DNA of 64,000 bases from Hydractinia symbiolongicarpus. Taxonomy: Eukaryota > Cnidaria > Hydrozoa > Anthoathecata > Hydractiniidae. The position numbers and the translations under genes are program-made. Every line of letters starts with the position of its first letter. The stretch's first letter is position 1. This document shows, one piece after another, positions 12,130-24,300 of the stretch. The stretch covers positions 22,816,501 to 22,880,500 of the forward strand of contig NC_079880.1 of NCBI RefSeq assembly GCF_029227915.1. The letters are read 5' to 3'. The notes below the pieces were generated by a model. That model was given only the letters and a program-made list of their open reading frames with translations. It made no database searches and was not told the origin of the DNA.

Positions 12130-14145
12130 TTGTCCGAAAATATTAATACAAAATATTATTTTCCTAATTCAGACAATATTTTTGCACACGCCAAAAATGA
12201 TTTCTTTTCTATACTACATCTTAACATTAGAAGTATGCAAAAGAATTTTGATAGTTTTAAACAGTTTCTATACACTACAAATTTTCGCTTTAAAATAAAT
12301 TGTCTCACTGAAACTTGGTGTCGTGATCAAATTTTCAATTGCGTAATTACTTGGTGATTCATCAAATTAGCAACTCTAACAAGGCGTGTGTGTGTTTATT
12401 CATAACTCTCTATTGTATAAAGAAGGAACAGAACTATGTGTGAATAATAACGATTGTGAGTCATAAAGTATAAAAATACTAAACAAAACAACAACGAACA
12501 TCATTGTTTCGGCGTAATATGCAGGCACCCTGCAGAATCAATTGATAATTTTAAAACGTTAATTGAACCTATTATAATGAACATTAAAAACAACGGCAAA
12601 GCAGTGTACCTCGTGGGGGATCTAAACCTCAACACACTTTAATACGAAACAAAAAAAACATTCAGTGTTTCTTTAACTTTTTATTTCAGGGTGAGTATAT
12701 TCCTCTCATAAATAAACCAACCCGGATAACTAAACGAAACGCTACAATAATTGATCACATCATAAAAAATTCATTTGCGACAAAAAACAAAAAACGTTTT
12801 TCGGGTATTATCAAAACAGACATCTCTGATCATTTTCCCATCTTTATCACGTCCAATACAAACTTCGATGAACAGTCAAACCATGTAAAAATAAAAAAGC
12901 GAAAAGTAAATGAAAATACAATAACATTATTTAAGTATATATTGCCTAAGGTAAAATGGGACGACGTGGTAAAGGGGTAGGATGCAAATGACACATATGA
13001 TAGCTTTCTAAAAAAATTTCTGGAAAATTATTATGCAGCATTTCCAGAAGAAATCAAATTTATTTAGACCAAAACATTCTTAAATCCTTGGATGACTAAG
13101 GGCTTCCAAAAATCTTCCTGAAGAAAACAAAAATTATATGAAAAGTAATTAAAAAAAGAGATCTTACAGGAATAAAACCTTTTTGAATTAATAAAAAAGT
13201 ATGCTAAGATTTTTTATTTATAATGAACAAATTAATAAATATACACATATTGCAAGAAAAACAGGGAATATCATCAAGGAAGTGATTAGTAAAATAAAAA
13301 TTAGAGGTAAACGAAAAGTAAATTGTGAAACCATCTTTAATAGCTGAGAAATTTACCAATTTCTTTACTAAAGAAGGGCCAACCTTGGCATCAAAAATAG
13401 GTCAAACACAGTGCAAAATCCTTTAAATCGTATTTGTAATATCATGATAATGTAATGGAGAAAAAGGAGCTAAGTGAGGAGGAACTAGAGGCAGCATTTC
13501 CTTCTTTGCAAATCAAAAAAAGTTCTTGTTTTAATCAAATCAGCAGTAATGTCTTAAAGGGCTGTTTCAATGAACTAAAATCTCCACTACTGCATATATT
13601 CAATTCATCCCTAATACAGGCCTTGTTCTTAAAAAAGTTAAAATAGCTAGAGTTGTCCCAGTCTTTAAAGAAGGAGATGTTTATAAAGTATGTAATTACA
13701 GACCAACTTCAATACTCCTCTGCTTCTCGAAGATTTTGGAAAGAATCACGCACAACAGAGTTTATTCCTTCCTGAAAAAACAATATTTTGTATAATAAGC
13801 AATCTCGCTTTCTAGCAGGTCATTCAACTGATCATGCAATCATTCAGTTGAGTCAAGAGATATTCCGAGCCTTTGATGAGAATAAATTTACAATTGGGGT
13901 ATTTATTGATCTCAGCAAGGCATTCGCTACAGTCAACCATGTGATTCTATTAAAAAAACTAAAATATTATGGCATAAGAAATACATGTCTCGCATGGTTT
14001 AAGAACTTCCTCTTCGAAAGCAAACAATTTATTTCTTATGACGGAGGAAATACTAACTACAGCTTAATGACATGTGGAGTACCTCAAGGGTCAATCTTAG
14101 GACAACTGTTATTTCTTATTTATATCAATGATATATTTAGAGAAT
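12130..14145 (+). pseudogene. Decayed non-LTR retrotransposon endonuclease and reverse transcriptase
   Basis: The first intact piece contains SILHLNIRSMQKNFDSF and CLTETW, the first two motifs of the APE-type endonuclease. A GDLNLNTL-like third motif appears near 12618 in another frame. RT pieces follow: an open frame at 13455-13646, then 13788-14145 with FIDLSKAFATVNH (usually FD rather than FA) and GVPQGSILGQLLFLIYINDI. Stops and frameshifts are frequent, and the frame is cut by a MITE at 14146 before the catalytic YxDD motif. The element is dead and old. Its clade could not be fixed by eye. Confidence 0.8.
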
Positions 14146-14354
14146 CTACAATCATGTTCATAATAGTTTTGGGAAAACCACTCTCCCCCTCCCCCCCACT
14201 CTTCAGTGTTGGTTGGAGGTTTTTTCCAGGGCCACAGGCAGTATTTTGAGCACAAATTCACACAAAATTAACACTGTCTGTGGAGGGAAAGGGAGCAAAC
14301 TCTAAAAAAAGCTTTAAAAGCTGTTTTTCTAATAATTTATGAACATGATTGTAG
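14146..14354. mobile_element. MITE with 18-bp perfect terminal inverted repeats
   Basis: CTACAATCATGTTCATAA at 14146-14163 is exactly inverted at 14337-14354. The interior is non-coding, about 209 bp in total, with a C-rich stretch near the left side. It lies within or at the end of the RT remnant and truncates it. No convincing target duplication is visible. Confidence 0.75.
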
Positions 14355-14672
14355 TTAGCTAGCTAACAAGCTGGTTTGAAATATTAGTTTCTTGCCAAAA
14401 TGCTAAAGTTGGTGATTTTGGATTTGTATGTGGGTAAAAAAACGTAAAAATATATAAAGGTTAAATAGATCTGCAAACCTGACACCATCACGTCCAAACT
14501 AAAATGACCTCCGTAGCATGTTTCCGTTGTTTATCCGGTTCTGGCGCGAAGCCGAAATTATGCTGTGTAAAACCGAAAAACGGAGGTCGGTAAAAGTCGG
14601 GCCCTGCGCTATTTTTCTAAAAAAAACTTGCGCGCAACTATTTTGAACAGAATACGGTTACTATTATAGAGA
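14355..14672. other. Non-coding stretch
   Basis: Nothing recognisable was found between the MITE and the Helitron-like terminus at 14673. Confidence 0.4.
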
Positions 14673-15950
14673 CTAGTCGTTACCGGTGGAAAAAATTCAC
14701 ATTCGTCCGTCTTTAAATTACACGCTATTTTGTGTGGTAGTTGCTCGACACTTTTCTTGCAGACAGACAGACAGACGAAACGACACTTTTCTTGCAGACA
14801 GACAGACAGACGAAACTTACAGAGTAGCCGGATCCCTTCGGCTAATCTCTAAAGTAATGAAGCAAGTAACTGTGTGACCCTGGGGAAACACCCTGCGGAA
14901 CGCCAAATAAGACCTGCGAACTGTGTCACACATGAAGGTGCAGCGCTGTACGTACAGATAAGCAGTATATTGCTAACTCGGTGAAGCGCACAGTGCACCA
15001 CGTTGTCACCCTGTCATAACAAACACAATCGGTGAATATTATTTTACTTTGTGGAATAAGTTTCCGTGAAAGTGAAAAATTTAATGGAGGGTGACGTTTA
15101 GTGCAGGTACACCGTTTTGTACAACTGCATAGTCATAATACCCTTTTCCAAAATAAAACTATATCGCAACTTTGGGTAATAAAAACACAGAAAATATTCC
15201 GTTGTTAACACTGGGCTGAGCAATTAGTACACATATACTGTGTCGCACATCTGTGTAGGCGTAATACCCTAGGAAACTGTATCCCAACTTCGGTTTAAGT
15301 GAAAAAAAAAACAGAAAACAGGCTGTACATATCCTGCACAGCTGAGACAATCACTGAGCAATTTTAATTGTGAAAAAATCTCTGTAAAACTTTAAAATAA
15401 AAACACAGTTTACGAGTAAAAATAATCGTACAAGATTATTTTATTTCGCGGGGAAAATTCTTGTTAGAGTTCAAAAAATAATTATAACACCGGGCTGAAC
15501 GGTTAGTACAAGTAAACCATCCTACATATTCGTATATGTGTAATACCCTTTTCCAATAAAACTTTATCCCAACTTAGGTAAATAAAAACACTTGAAACAG
15601 CCAAATCTTTTACCTCCATACAGGTTCAATACCCTCCCTAAAAAATATTATTGTAGCTTTACTTTAAATAAAAAAACATAAAGCAGTCCGAGGTGTAACA
15701 TCATTTTTCAAAATAACCTTATTAAAACTAACTTTGGGTTAAATAAAAACACCTGAAACAGCCTGTCGTTATCCCATACAGCTAAAAAATCACCCAGTCA
15801 ATTTTACTGTGCAGAATAAGTTTTCAGGACAGTAATGAAGGGCGTATTTAGCATAAGAAATATTAAAAACTTGGTTTAAATTTTTCAGTCGAAAATATAG
15901 TTAAGGAGTTCGCTTGATAGCCACAGCCTCAACATAAAAAAGAATAGTAA
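14673..15950 (-). mobile_element. Candidate Helitron-related element, minus strand, 3' end at 14673
   Basis: Read on the minus strand, the sequence ends ACGACTAG followed by T at the left edge, with a degenerate hairpin just before it, closely matching the terminus at 222-251. A CAGA run duplicated with period 36 (14745-14816) parallels the TCTG run near 170. Inside lie degenerate tandem units marked by AATACCC...AACTTTGGGTAAATAAAAACAC near 15133, 15258, 15537 and 15695. No Rep/helicase coding was seen. The right (5') limit is not identified, so 15950 is approximate. Confidence 0.4.
14745..14816. repeat. 36-bp tandem duplication with CAGA microsatellite
   Basis: CGACACTTTTCTTG followed by (CAGA)n occurs twice, starting at 14745 and 14781. 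Confidence 0.85.
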
Positions 15951-16655
15951 TGTAAAAGGTAAAAAGCTCTTATACTAAACAAAATAGTAATTACTAACGC
16001 TAGCTAACTGGCTTTATAAGGTCCCCTTAAAATATTTGTTACTAGCCAAAAACCTACAAACATGACACTGACCGCTGACCATTTTCAAAATGGCCTTCGT
16101 TATCCTTTTGTTATTGTTAAAAGAGATGAAAGTGCTTTAAACAAATATGATGTAATCTGTGATCGATAAGTATTGTCTACTTCGTTTTATCATCCTACTA
16201 AAACATTCCTCTATCAACATCTCTCCGTTGTTATGCTTTATTGGTTATACTATATTAATAAAGTACTTTAACAGAAAACTGAAAATTGTCGTTTGAACTT
16301 ATAAATTCCGTAATACTTCTTACAACATCACTAGCTCTTCAAGTAATATGATCATTGAAGAAAGAGAGGGTTTTGACGAAAACAAAATATCCCTTGTTTA
16401 CTATTCTCACCTTTAAGTTTATTTTTATAAACCAGATTATAAGCACATTTTCTAACTATCTCGCGTTTTTTATAGAAATAACTTTTAACACTTTTTACCT
16501 GAATATAAAATTATTATCCATAGTCACACAAAACAATAATAATAATACTTCCTGCACCGTTTTTCTTTTATTAAAACAAAATACTAAGATTTAGAATAAA
16601 TAATAATAAATTTTTTTTATCAGATAAAGTAATAGAAGTAATAAATTCACCTTTG

Positions 16656-16733
16656 AAAACAACCTCGTCCCTTCACTTGATAGGCTTTTCATATTTCGAC
16701 GGCCTAACAAGACCTGGGGACGAAGTAGCTTTG
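16656..16733. mobile_element. MITE, CAACCTCGTCCCC family
   Basis: The CAACCTCGTCCC left end and the GACCTGGGGACGAAGTAG right end are flanked by CTTTGAA on both sides, consistent with a target duplication. The same insertion is present at 40417-40484, so it predates the duplication. Confidence 0.6.
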
Positions 16734-17605
16734 AATAATTTTATTTTTTGTGCATCTAATACTATGTTTAAAAATAAAATACTACTTACAAAAAGAGTAA
16801 AAGCAGTTTTTCCTAAAAGTCGTATTTTTTTAATTTCAGCATCACATCAAAATTAGTAGTACAGAAACTAAACTTCTTTAGCAAAGAAATACTTATAAGT
16901 ATATTCAAGGAGGTCTAAAGAGAAATTCCTTGGTATATCAGCTCTTAAACCCACTTTGGCCCCTTTTTTTAGGAGTTCCAAAGAACAAGAGCTGAACAGG
17001 TTGAAAAAAGAGACCCACAACTTGTTCAAAGGATGATGAAAGATATATATTGTGACAAAAATTGGAAAAAAACTTTTTGGTAGCACAATGAAGGATATTT
17101 GAAATAAAAAAAATGTATGGCTTCATTAAGTCCAAAATTTTTAAAACATAAACTTTAAAATAATAGGAAAAATCTGGAAACGATTTAGATGAGTAATACT
17201 ACTCAATAAACGCATAAGAAGTGATATCTGTAAAAAAGCGGAAAGTGTGAACGTCCGGTCATTCTTGAAAAGTTGTTTTTTGTATAACAACACAGACTAG
17301 TCCAGACGTCCCTTGGGAAATTCATTTACAAACATTGAAAATAGATCCGATATTTGAATTTTGATGACGTCAGCAGTATGCCGTTTAAATGCGTAAAAAA
17401 TTTTTGTTTAAATTTAGAATAAACGTAGAATGTATTGTGTAAAGCTTGTTAAAAAAAGTTAAGCAATGTACATAACGTCAGTTTTTAGAAATTTATTTAC
17501 CAATTGCTTTTATTTTTGTGCGAAGCTTGAAATGCTGCTCTGGAAAATTATAGGATTTTGTGCTTTTGACGAAAGTTTGCAGAAATATCCAGATTAAAAG
17601 TTTCA

Positions 17606-17613
17606 TGACGTCA
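17606..17613. promoter_or_regulatory. CRE-like octamer TGACGTCA (distal)
   Basis: A perfect ATF/CREB-type palindrome in the 5' flank, conserved at 41405-41412 in unit 2. In unit 1 it is separated from the proximal copy at 20245 by the Helitron. Function is inferred from the consensus only. Confidence 0.35.
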
Positions 17614-17678
17614 TTAACCAACTACACTTCAAATTATTTGACCACAAAGTTATCACTGTATTGTCATGGCTTCACTAA

Positions 17679-20211
17679 TCTTATATATTAATTCCCTTGC
17701 GTAAGTAAAACTGTGAGTCCACGACACGGAAATCACGGGTCACTTTCTTATGACGTGGCTGTACGCTAAAATTTAACTAAAAAGATTACGGATGTACTTC
17801 ATAGAAATCGCACATAAGCTGTAAATATATAACCCGCTGCTAATAACGATATAAATATATATACCCTTATGCCAAAAAACTCTATGTTAGCATATATATA
17901 TAGGTATCGCTACATATGAAACGGTATTAGATATTCACAAAGCATACGGACTGTTAAATGAAGTTCCTAGCATAAAACGGAAATTGTGTTTACGAAAAAG
18001 ATGGCTGTTCTTTTTGAGTATTCTCTACTCTTTCATTCAAAATAAATCTTTAAAAAAACATTTAAAGAAGAGCATGGTTTTATAAATTAATCATAGCAAG
18101 GTTCTGTAAGGTTTTTTCATGTTTTATTTTCAGTTTTGATTATATTATTGTTGCCAGACATGTTTTATAGCTAGCATCATAAAAAGCCAACCACCACCAA
18201 CAACTAGCTAGCTAGCTAGGAATATATATATATATGTAGCCATGTTCTTTATACCTAGCTAAGTCTCCAGTTTATATTTAAGTGACTAGCTATTAGCTGC
18301 TGTAGCTAGCTAATGCTAGCTTTAAACTAAAGATTCCCAGTATATATATTCCTACAAAACACATCAAACGTTATTAACCCTGAAAATTTTAAACATTTTC
18401 CAGGGTTTTTTTTGGTTTGCGAAGTTCTTTTCCTCCAAATATTCTGAAAATAAAGTTTAGAAATTACTTATTTTTAAAATGTAAATTTAATTTGTTTCAA
18501 ATTGTGGGCAAAAACCTTAATCAGCATGCTAAAAGAACTGACTTTTCTTAATTTAGAATTACTAAACACAACCATTTTCTTACATTTAGTGTAAACTTTT
18601 GTGCGTATGGCTTATATTTAATACACCAAAAGAGCTACTTTGGTGATTTCAATTTTATACTCTTTGTATGCTATTTTTTTCTTCTTTTTGACATTTCTGT
18701 TTTACCACTCAATTTTTACATTTTATAAGTTATTTGGAACAGAATGGTATGAAATAGACCAAAATACCTGATCTTAGTTGTTTTTAATTTACAGGCTGTG
18801 TCTGTGAAACTTTAAGGGGAACATTTGGTGGAAGACAATGGCATGACATATACTGATAGAACTGATTTTTGTTGTGTTAGATGTTATATTTGAACCTTTT
18901 TTGACATTTTACGTTAATTTTGCGAGGAAGGACCATATATATATATACACAGAAGAAGAATTCAATTTTACACCTTGCAAGCTTTGTTTTTCTATATTTT
19001 GTATAAATTCTTACTGGGGAGGACTCCGTGCAATATATCGAAATGACTGATCCTTCTCGATTTAAATTTGATGTGTTCTAAATCGTATATAGTTTTGGAA
19101 ATTTTGTGTAAGATTTAATGGGTAAGGGCTAGATGCAATATGTCAAAAAAACTTTTTTTGTCGAATCAGAAGCACTCCCTACAACCATTCTTTTTTTTAC
19201 AGTTTGTGAAGCTTTTGTGAGGAAAGAGTGTATGCAATATTATCGAAATAACTGATTTTTGTTGCAAACTGTTTTTCTTTGGCATTTTGGATTAAAATAT
19301 TGTTTTAGAGGGCATATGCAGTAGATATATGTACTGAAATAGTTAAATTTTGCAAACTTTGATTTTGTCGTTACCTCTCATTTTTTACATTTTGATTAAA
19401 CTTTTGTGGGAGACCGTCGGTATGCGAAGGACCAAAATAAGAGATTTTAGTATTATTTAGAATTTGTGTTTTGTGTTGCAAAATTGGTGCAAAAATTGAC
19501 ATAAAATGAACTTATATACAGATTGATTGCTGTTGTTTAACATGACTCATTATGACTTATATATATATTTTATGAAAATTTGTGACAGAATACTATGTGA
19601 GATTTGAAATTTTGTTTACTTTATTGATGGTAAAACAGCATGCAAGTTGCTAAAAGGACTTTATTAATTTAAGATTTAAACACCGTTATTTTGTTGGCAT
19701 TTTGTCTAAAGTTTAGTGAGGAAGGATCGTATGTAATTTATCCTTGCAAATCCCTTTTTAACACCTTAGATAAAAATTTCAACTTAGGCAAAATTTATTG
19801 TTTATTTTTCACATTTTGTGTCAACCTTTGGCAGGGTTTGCAATAAACTAACTGATTTTAACATATACAATGAGAGGGATTTGTGTTTGACATTGATCAG
19901 CTTTTTTGTATATATGTGGCGTTTTGAGTGATTTAAATTTTATGGGTGAGATGTATGTTGAAATGCTTTTAAAAACTTTTTTCCGAATAATTTTCGCATT
20001 TGTCAGATGGTCAGAGCAAGTAATTTTAGTAGATTTAGATTTTAAATGTCACATAAATACTACAGTTGTTAAAAACCTTTATTTTTTTGGTCATTTTTAT
20101 AATAATGCAGATGTAAGATGCGCACTGCTGTATTGTTTGTTTTTTGATGGACATATATCTGCTACATAAATTAAATGGAATACAGTGGATTCTTCCACGG
20201 GAAACAGCTAG
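17679..20211 (+). mobile_element. Complete non-autonomous Helitron (2533 bp)
   Basis: Unit 2 preserves the empty site: TTCATTAA/TGTAAATT at 41477/41478. In unit 1 the same flanks (A at 17678, T at 20212) are separated by DNA that begins TC (17679) and ends CTAG (20208-20211), the Helitron signature with insertion between A and T and no target duplication. A hairpin GTGGA/TCCAC (185-189 and 194-198 of the 20-kb line) sits nine bases before CTAG. No Rep-helicase coding is present. An AGCT microsatellite lies near 18203-18220 and a long degenerate repeat array fills the second half. Confidence 0.9.
18410..20160. repeat. Degenerate tandem array inside the Helitron
   Basis: About ten units of roughly 100-200 bp share, in order, AACTGATTTTTGTT, a T-rich stretch with GACATTTTGT, AACTTTTGTG and GGAAGGACCRTATGCAATAT. 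Recognisable unit landmarks occur near 18537, 18767, 18861, 19042, 19248, 19340, 19440, 19655 and 19846. Units are strongly diverged, so the array is old or was never under homogenisation. Confidence 0.6.
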
Positions 20212-20588
20212 TGTAAATTAAACTATTGACATTAACTTACTGATTGACGTCATGACGCTTGAATTGTCAATCAACATTTAAAAATCCATTTTTCAGCAAC
20301 TTGAAAATAAATTAAACACATCCACTATGTCTGTTACCGACAGAAACACAGGACTGGCCTATTAATATAGAGCGATCAGAATAGGCATTGTTTTCCTATT
20401 CTACATATATCTCTTTCGATAACATAAACAACTATTAAAGAATTTAAGGAATCAATTATATTTATTGCTAAACGAAACAACGTATTAGCAACGTAAATAG
20501 ATAACAAAGATATCAACGATTTATCTTGTATTAAATATTTCTTTAGAAAAATTTACACTTACAAACCTACATTCTCTGTCTTTTAGAT
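20212..20588 (+). promoter_or_regulatory. Proximal 5' flank of NLR1
   Basis: This segment is almost identical to 41478-41859. It contains a TGACGTCA palindrome at 20245-20252. Immediately before the ATG it reads TCTCTGTCTTTTAG/AT, a good splice acceptor, so an untranslated 5' exon probably lies further upstream. No TATA element could be assigned with confidence. Confidence 0.4.
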
Positions 20589-21381
20589 ATGACTCTGGAA
20601 AATTTTGTAACCTCATGTCAACTATGGCTCAGATTAGCCATGTTTATTTTGGGACCGCTCAGAAGTGCATTGTTGGATGTTCTTCACAACAATGGTGTGC
20701 CGAAACAACCAACAGATTTATATATCTTGTTAAATTCGAAAAAAAATAAACTTAAAAAGTTAAAGAAGATAGGAGTGATTACACGACCGCAATGGGAACT
20801 GTTATATCCACCTGGTAAAAGTGAAACAGATTGTAACCTCTTTGATATCACGTTGATTGTATTGCTTATTGAAGCATTGACATCAATTGCACCTGATGAT
20901 GGAAATTGGCGAAATGATAATCCCCCGGATACAGACACATCTGTAGGAGCATTTTGCATCAGAGCAAGAAATATGCGAAACTACCTTAATCACTTTGCTG
21001 ATATAACAGCCCTAAATGGTTCAGAATTTTCACTCAAATGGAGTGAACTGCTTAAGATATTACGTGGCTTAAACTATAACCATCCTTTTGACGTTAATGA
21101 TCTAAAAACAGCAAGTTTAGATCTTCAAAACAATTTAGTATTACGATCAATTGTTTTGGACCATCAAATTAAACTACATGGATTAAAAAATAGCAATATG
21201 TCACTTAAAAATCAAATAACGACGAACGTCACCAACTTGGAGGGAAAGTTATTACGCATGCAAAATGAGTTATGGAGTAATTCCCTTGTAAGTGACGATC
21301 TTCTAACACAGATGGAGCAAACTCACATGACTATAACACATATGCAAAATGATATTAAATCTATGAAAGAAGATGTAAAAG
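20589..21381 (+). CDS. NLR1 exon 1: DZIP3-like HEPN domain and start of coiled coil
   Basis: It encodes residues 1-264. The middle part (TDCNLFDITLIVLLIEAL, then ARNMRNYLNHF) matches the helical HEPN domain seen in DZIP3-like proteins. R130 and H135 form an RxxxxH motif, the arrangement used by HEPN ribonucleases, so RNA cleavage or binding is possible but unproven. The segment after residue 190 (IVLDHQIKLHGLKNSNMSLK onwards) has heptad-like spacing. The donor is AAAAG/GTGTGT. Read-through into the intron would add 17 residues and then stop at 21434. Confidence 0.75.
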
Positions 21382-24300
21382 GTGTGTGTCCTTGTTTCCA
21401 TTTTTTCTATTTCGTTTGTCATGTGCAAGTTTGAAATGACAAAATTGCTACAAATGTAGCTAGTTTAAGAAATATTTCTAAGTCGTTTTTCCTGTACACT
21501 GCTTTAAGAAGCTTCATAAGGTTTTAAACATTTTCTCATTTTTCTACTAATAACATATTTTAATTACAAAGGTTTATCCGATCGCACTGAACTTTTGGAA
21601 GACGATGTGTGTAAATTAAAAGGCCAGCAGCAACATCAGTATAATGGTAAGCAATTCAACCCAATTAACAAAAAACTGTAGACACAAACTCAAAAAATGC
21701 ATCTTCTGGGAAAGTCCTTCCCCCTCCTAGCTACGTAATTAAATCACGCAGATATAAGTAGTATATGTAAGCTGGCTTCGTGATAAGAGCTTTTCGATAT
21801 ACCAGAGGCAGTAAAAAAATCCAGCCGACATCAATTTTTTAGTTTCTTTTATCTGATATTATTTTAGCCCGAAATTAAATCAGGATTAGTCAAAATGGAA
21901 AATGGCAAAACTATCTATGACAAAATTGGTTCAAAGTAGAGAAAATTCTCGTTAAACACCACTTTAGACAATTACAGTTTTAGCCGAAATTTATACAAGA
22001 GAGAAAACTCTAGCAAAAATAATTCATATCGATTTTTCATTTTTACTTAGAGCTAACAAACTCCTGTTTTAATATATACTATTTTTTATTTATTAGTGTT
22101 ATTTATTCACTTATCTAGATTTATCTAATCGCACAGACGTTTTAGAAGGAGATATGTGCAAATTGAAAGACGTTCAAAGCCAGCGTAAAGGTAAACAATC
22201 AAACCTAACCTAACGAATGAAAAAAAAAACGAAATAAATATTAAGTACGATTTTAACGCAAAAGCACATAAAAAACAAGAGTAGCTTGGTTGAGGCCGCA
22301 TATTTAAAGTATAACGTTAACTTAACGTTATGCAATTAAAGTAAAAGTATTTTAACTCAAAATGAAATGAAACAGAACGGAAGAAAAGCGATAGGTGTAG
22401 ACTGCCAAAACAACGAGAATGATCGGTTTGCCAAAACGGCCGTCATCAGGAGCAGGTATCGTTTCTTCCCTGTTTCTGTGAAACATGTTTCACCTGCCCG
22501 ACAGGGAAGTATCCGATCAAACTCCTATCATGGATTGGGGTGGTGAAAAATATTTTAGGAGATTAGTCGTTTCTCCAGGATAAAACAGGAATTAGTAAAG
22601 ATAAGCTTTTAATTTCTAAAAACATGGCGGGAGTTATTTGTAAATGTATATGCATTTATCATGGTGCATCAGGTTATTTTGTTTATGTGTGCAATGGTTC
22701 GGGTTATTGGTAGGTCTGGGATTTTCGTCTGGAGGTTTTAGATAGAGTGTTGCTGGAAGAAAAAGCGTGGTGAACAGGTAGTGTGTGTGATTTCAAGGAG
22801 GGTGGCCTCCGCTCATGTGATTTAAAATTCACGACATTTTTATTTTATTGGGTTGTTACTTATTTAATTTAAACACCTGTTAAATTTTACCAGTTTTTTA
22901 AACTAAAGACTAATTACTCTCAATCTCATTCTTCAGCCCTTCTTCTTTAGCAAACAAAGTTGATTTTAACAACCTAACCAGTGTTCCTGCTTTAAATGTT
23001 GTTGCAAAAATGATTGGAGATAATTGGAAGGATTTGAGTAAGAGGCTTGGAATACCACAAAATGATAATGCGGCAGAAACAACTGAAAGCAAGATGAAGG
23101 AATGTTTTGAACAAGCAGAAAATCGCGTTTATTGGAAAGAATTAAAATTTGAGCTTGAGATGCTACAACGACAAGATATCATTAATGAAATCACTTCGAA
23201 AACATCATGTACATATGGTAAGAAATTTTAATATAAGGGATTTTGCATTGGTTCAAAAGCGCTAATGAAGTATACACCTCAAGTTTAAAATGAGCCCTTT
23301 AAAGACACGGTAAGAATCAAAATGTCTAAATTCATCTTCATAAAAAGTAATATTACACCACAATTTCGTTTAAAAGCTATTCAAATCTTGTAAAAAAATC
23401 TTAAATATTTATTGTTGTATTAAACTACTGTTTCTTTTGGATTATCTTCTCCCCATTGTCTTATAGGCTTAGAAAAATATTCCGATCAGTTAAGGGACCA
23501 TTACAAGAAAACGTTGTCACATTGGAATATTCCCTCTGCATTTAAGTCAGATTCTGGAAGAAAACACACAACAAAAGAACGCAAGGAAGCTTATGTTGAT
23601 TTGATAGTTGGTCCATGGAATGAAGCGTATTCCACTGATCATGAACATTTTTTAAAATCACATTCTTCTTTAAAAGAAAAAATAGAAATGAAGGATATTG
23701 TGAAAGAAAGCGATGGATGTGTTTTAATTAGAGGTATTGCTGGCATTGGAAAGACATCACTTATTGATCAACTTGTTTTTCAGTGGGCAGATGGTAAAAT
23801 GTTGAATGATTTCGATTTTGTTTTCAAATTTACATGTCGTCAAATAAACACAATAACCAATACTTCCACATGGGAAGAACTTGTCAAAAGATTTTTCCCC
23901 AATGTTTATCAAGATTTCTTTAATGAGTTGCTTGAAAATAGTAGAAGAGTTTTAATAATCGTAGACGGTATTGACGAATTTCGATACCTTGATGACATCA
24001 AAGAAATTGCTGCGGGGAATCCTATGCACGAACTTGGGTCTATCATGCACGATATCATATTAGAAAGTTCTTCACTACTGCCCAATAGCAAGGTGCTTGT
24101 ATGCGGTCGACCGCAAGCATGTGATATAATCAAAAATTTATTTCTGACAAGTCAGCAACCAAAATTGATAGAAGTTTCTGGTTTTGATGAAAACAGCATC
24201 GGTATTTACGTCAAAAAGTTTTTTGAAAACAACACAGAAAAGATTAAATCATTGCATGTATCACTTAATGAAATCTCAAATCTTAAGGCGATGGCTCACA

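Noticed and set aside
16355-16594. Small plus-strand open frame in the NLR1 upstream flank
   Set aside because: Low-complexity and not conserved as a frame in the homologous region near 39935-40330.
23514-23516. Apparent start of a stand-alone NACHT-LRR gene
   Set aside because: The codon is TTG, and the same frame is open upstream to a good splice acceptor at 23466. Conserved phase shows it is an internal exon.
23909-24133. Antisense open frame in the NACHT exon, repeated at 45444 and 53136, with others at 20684, 22910 and 25019
   Set aside because: These are shadows of the NLR coding strand. They recur only because the copies are near-identical, and they have no domain.
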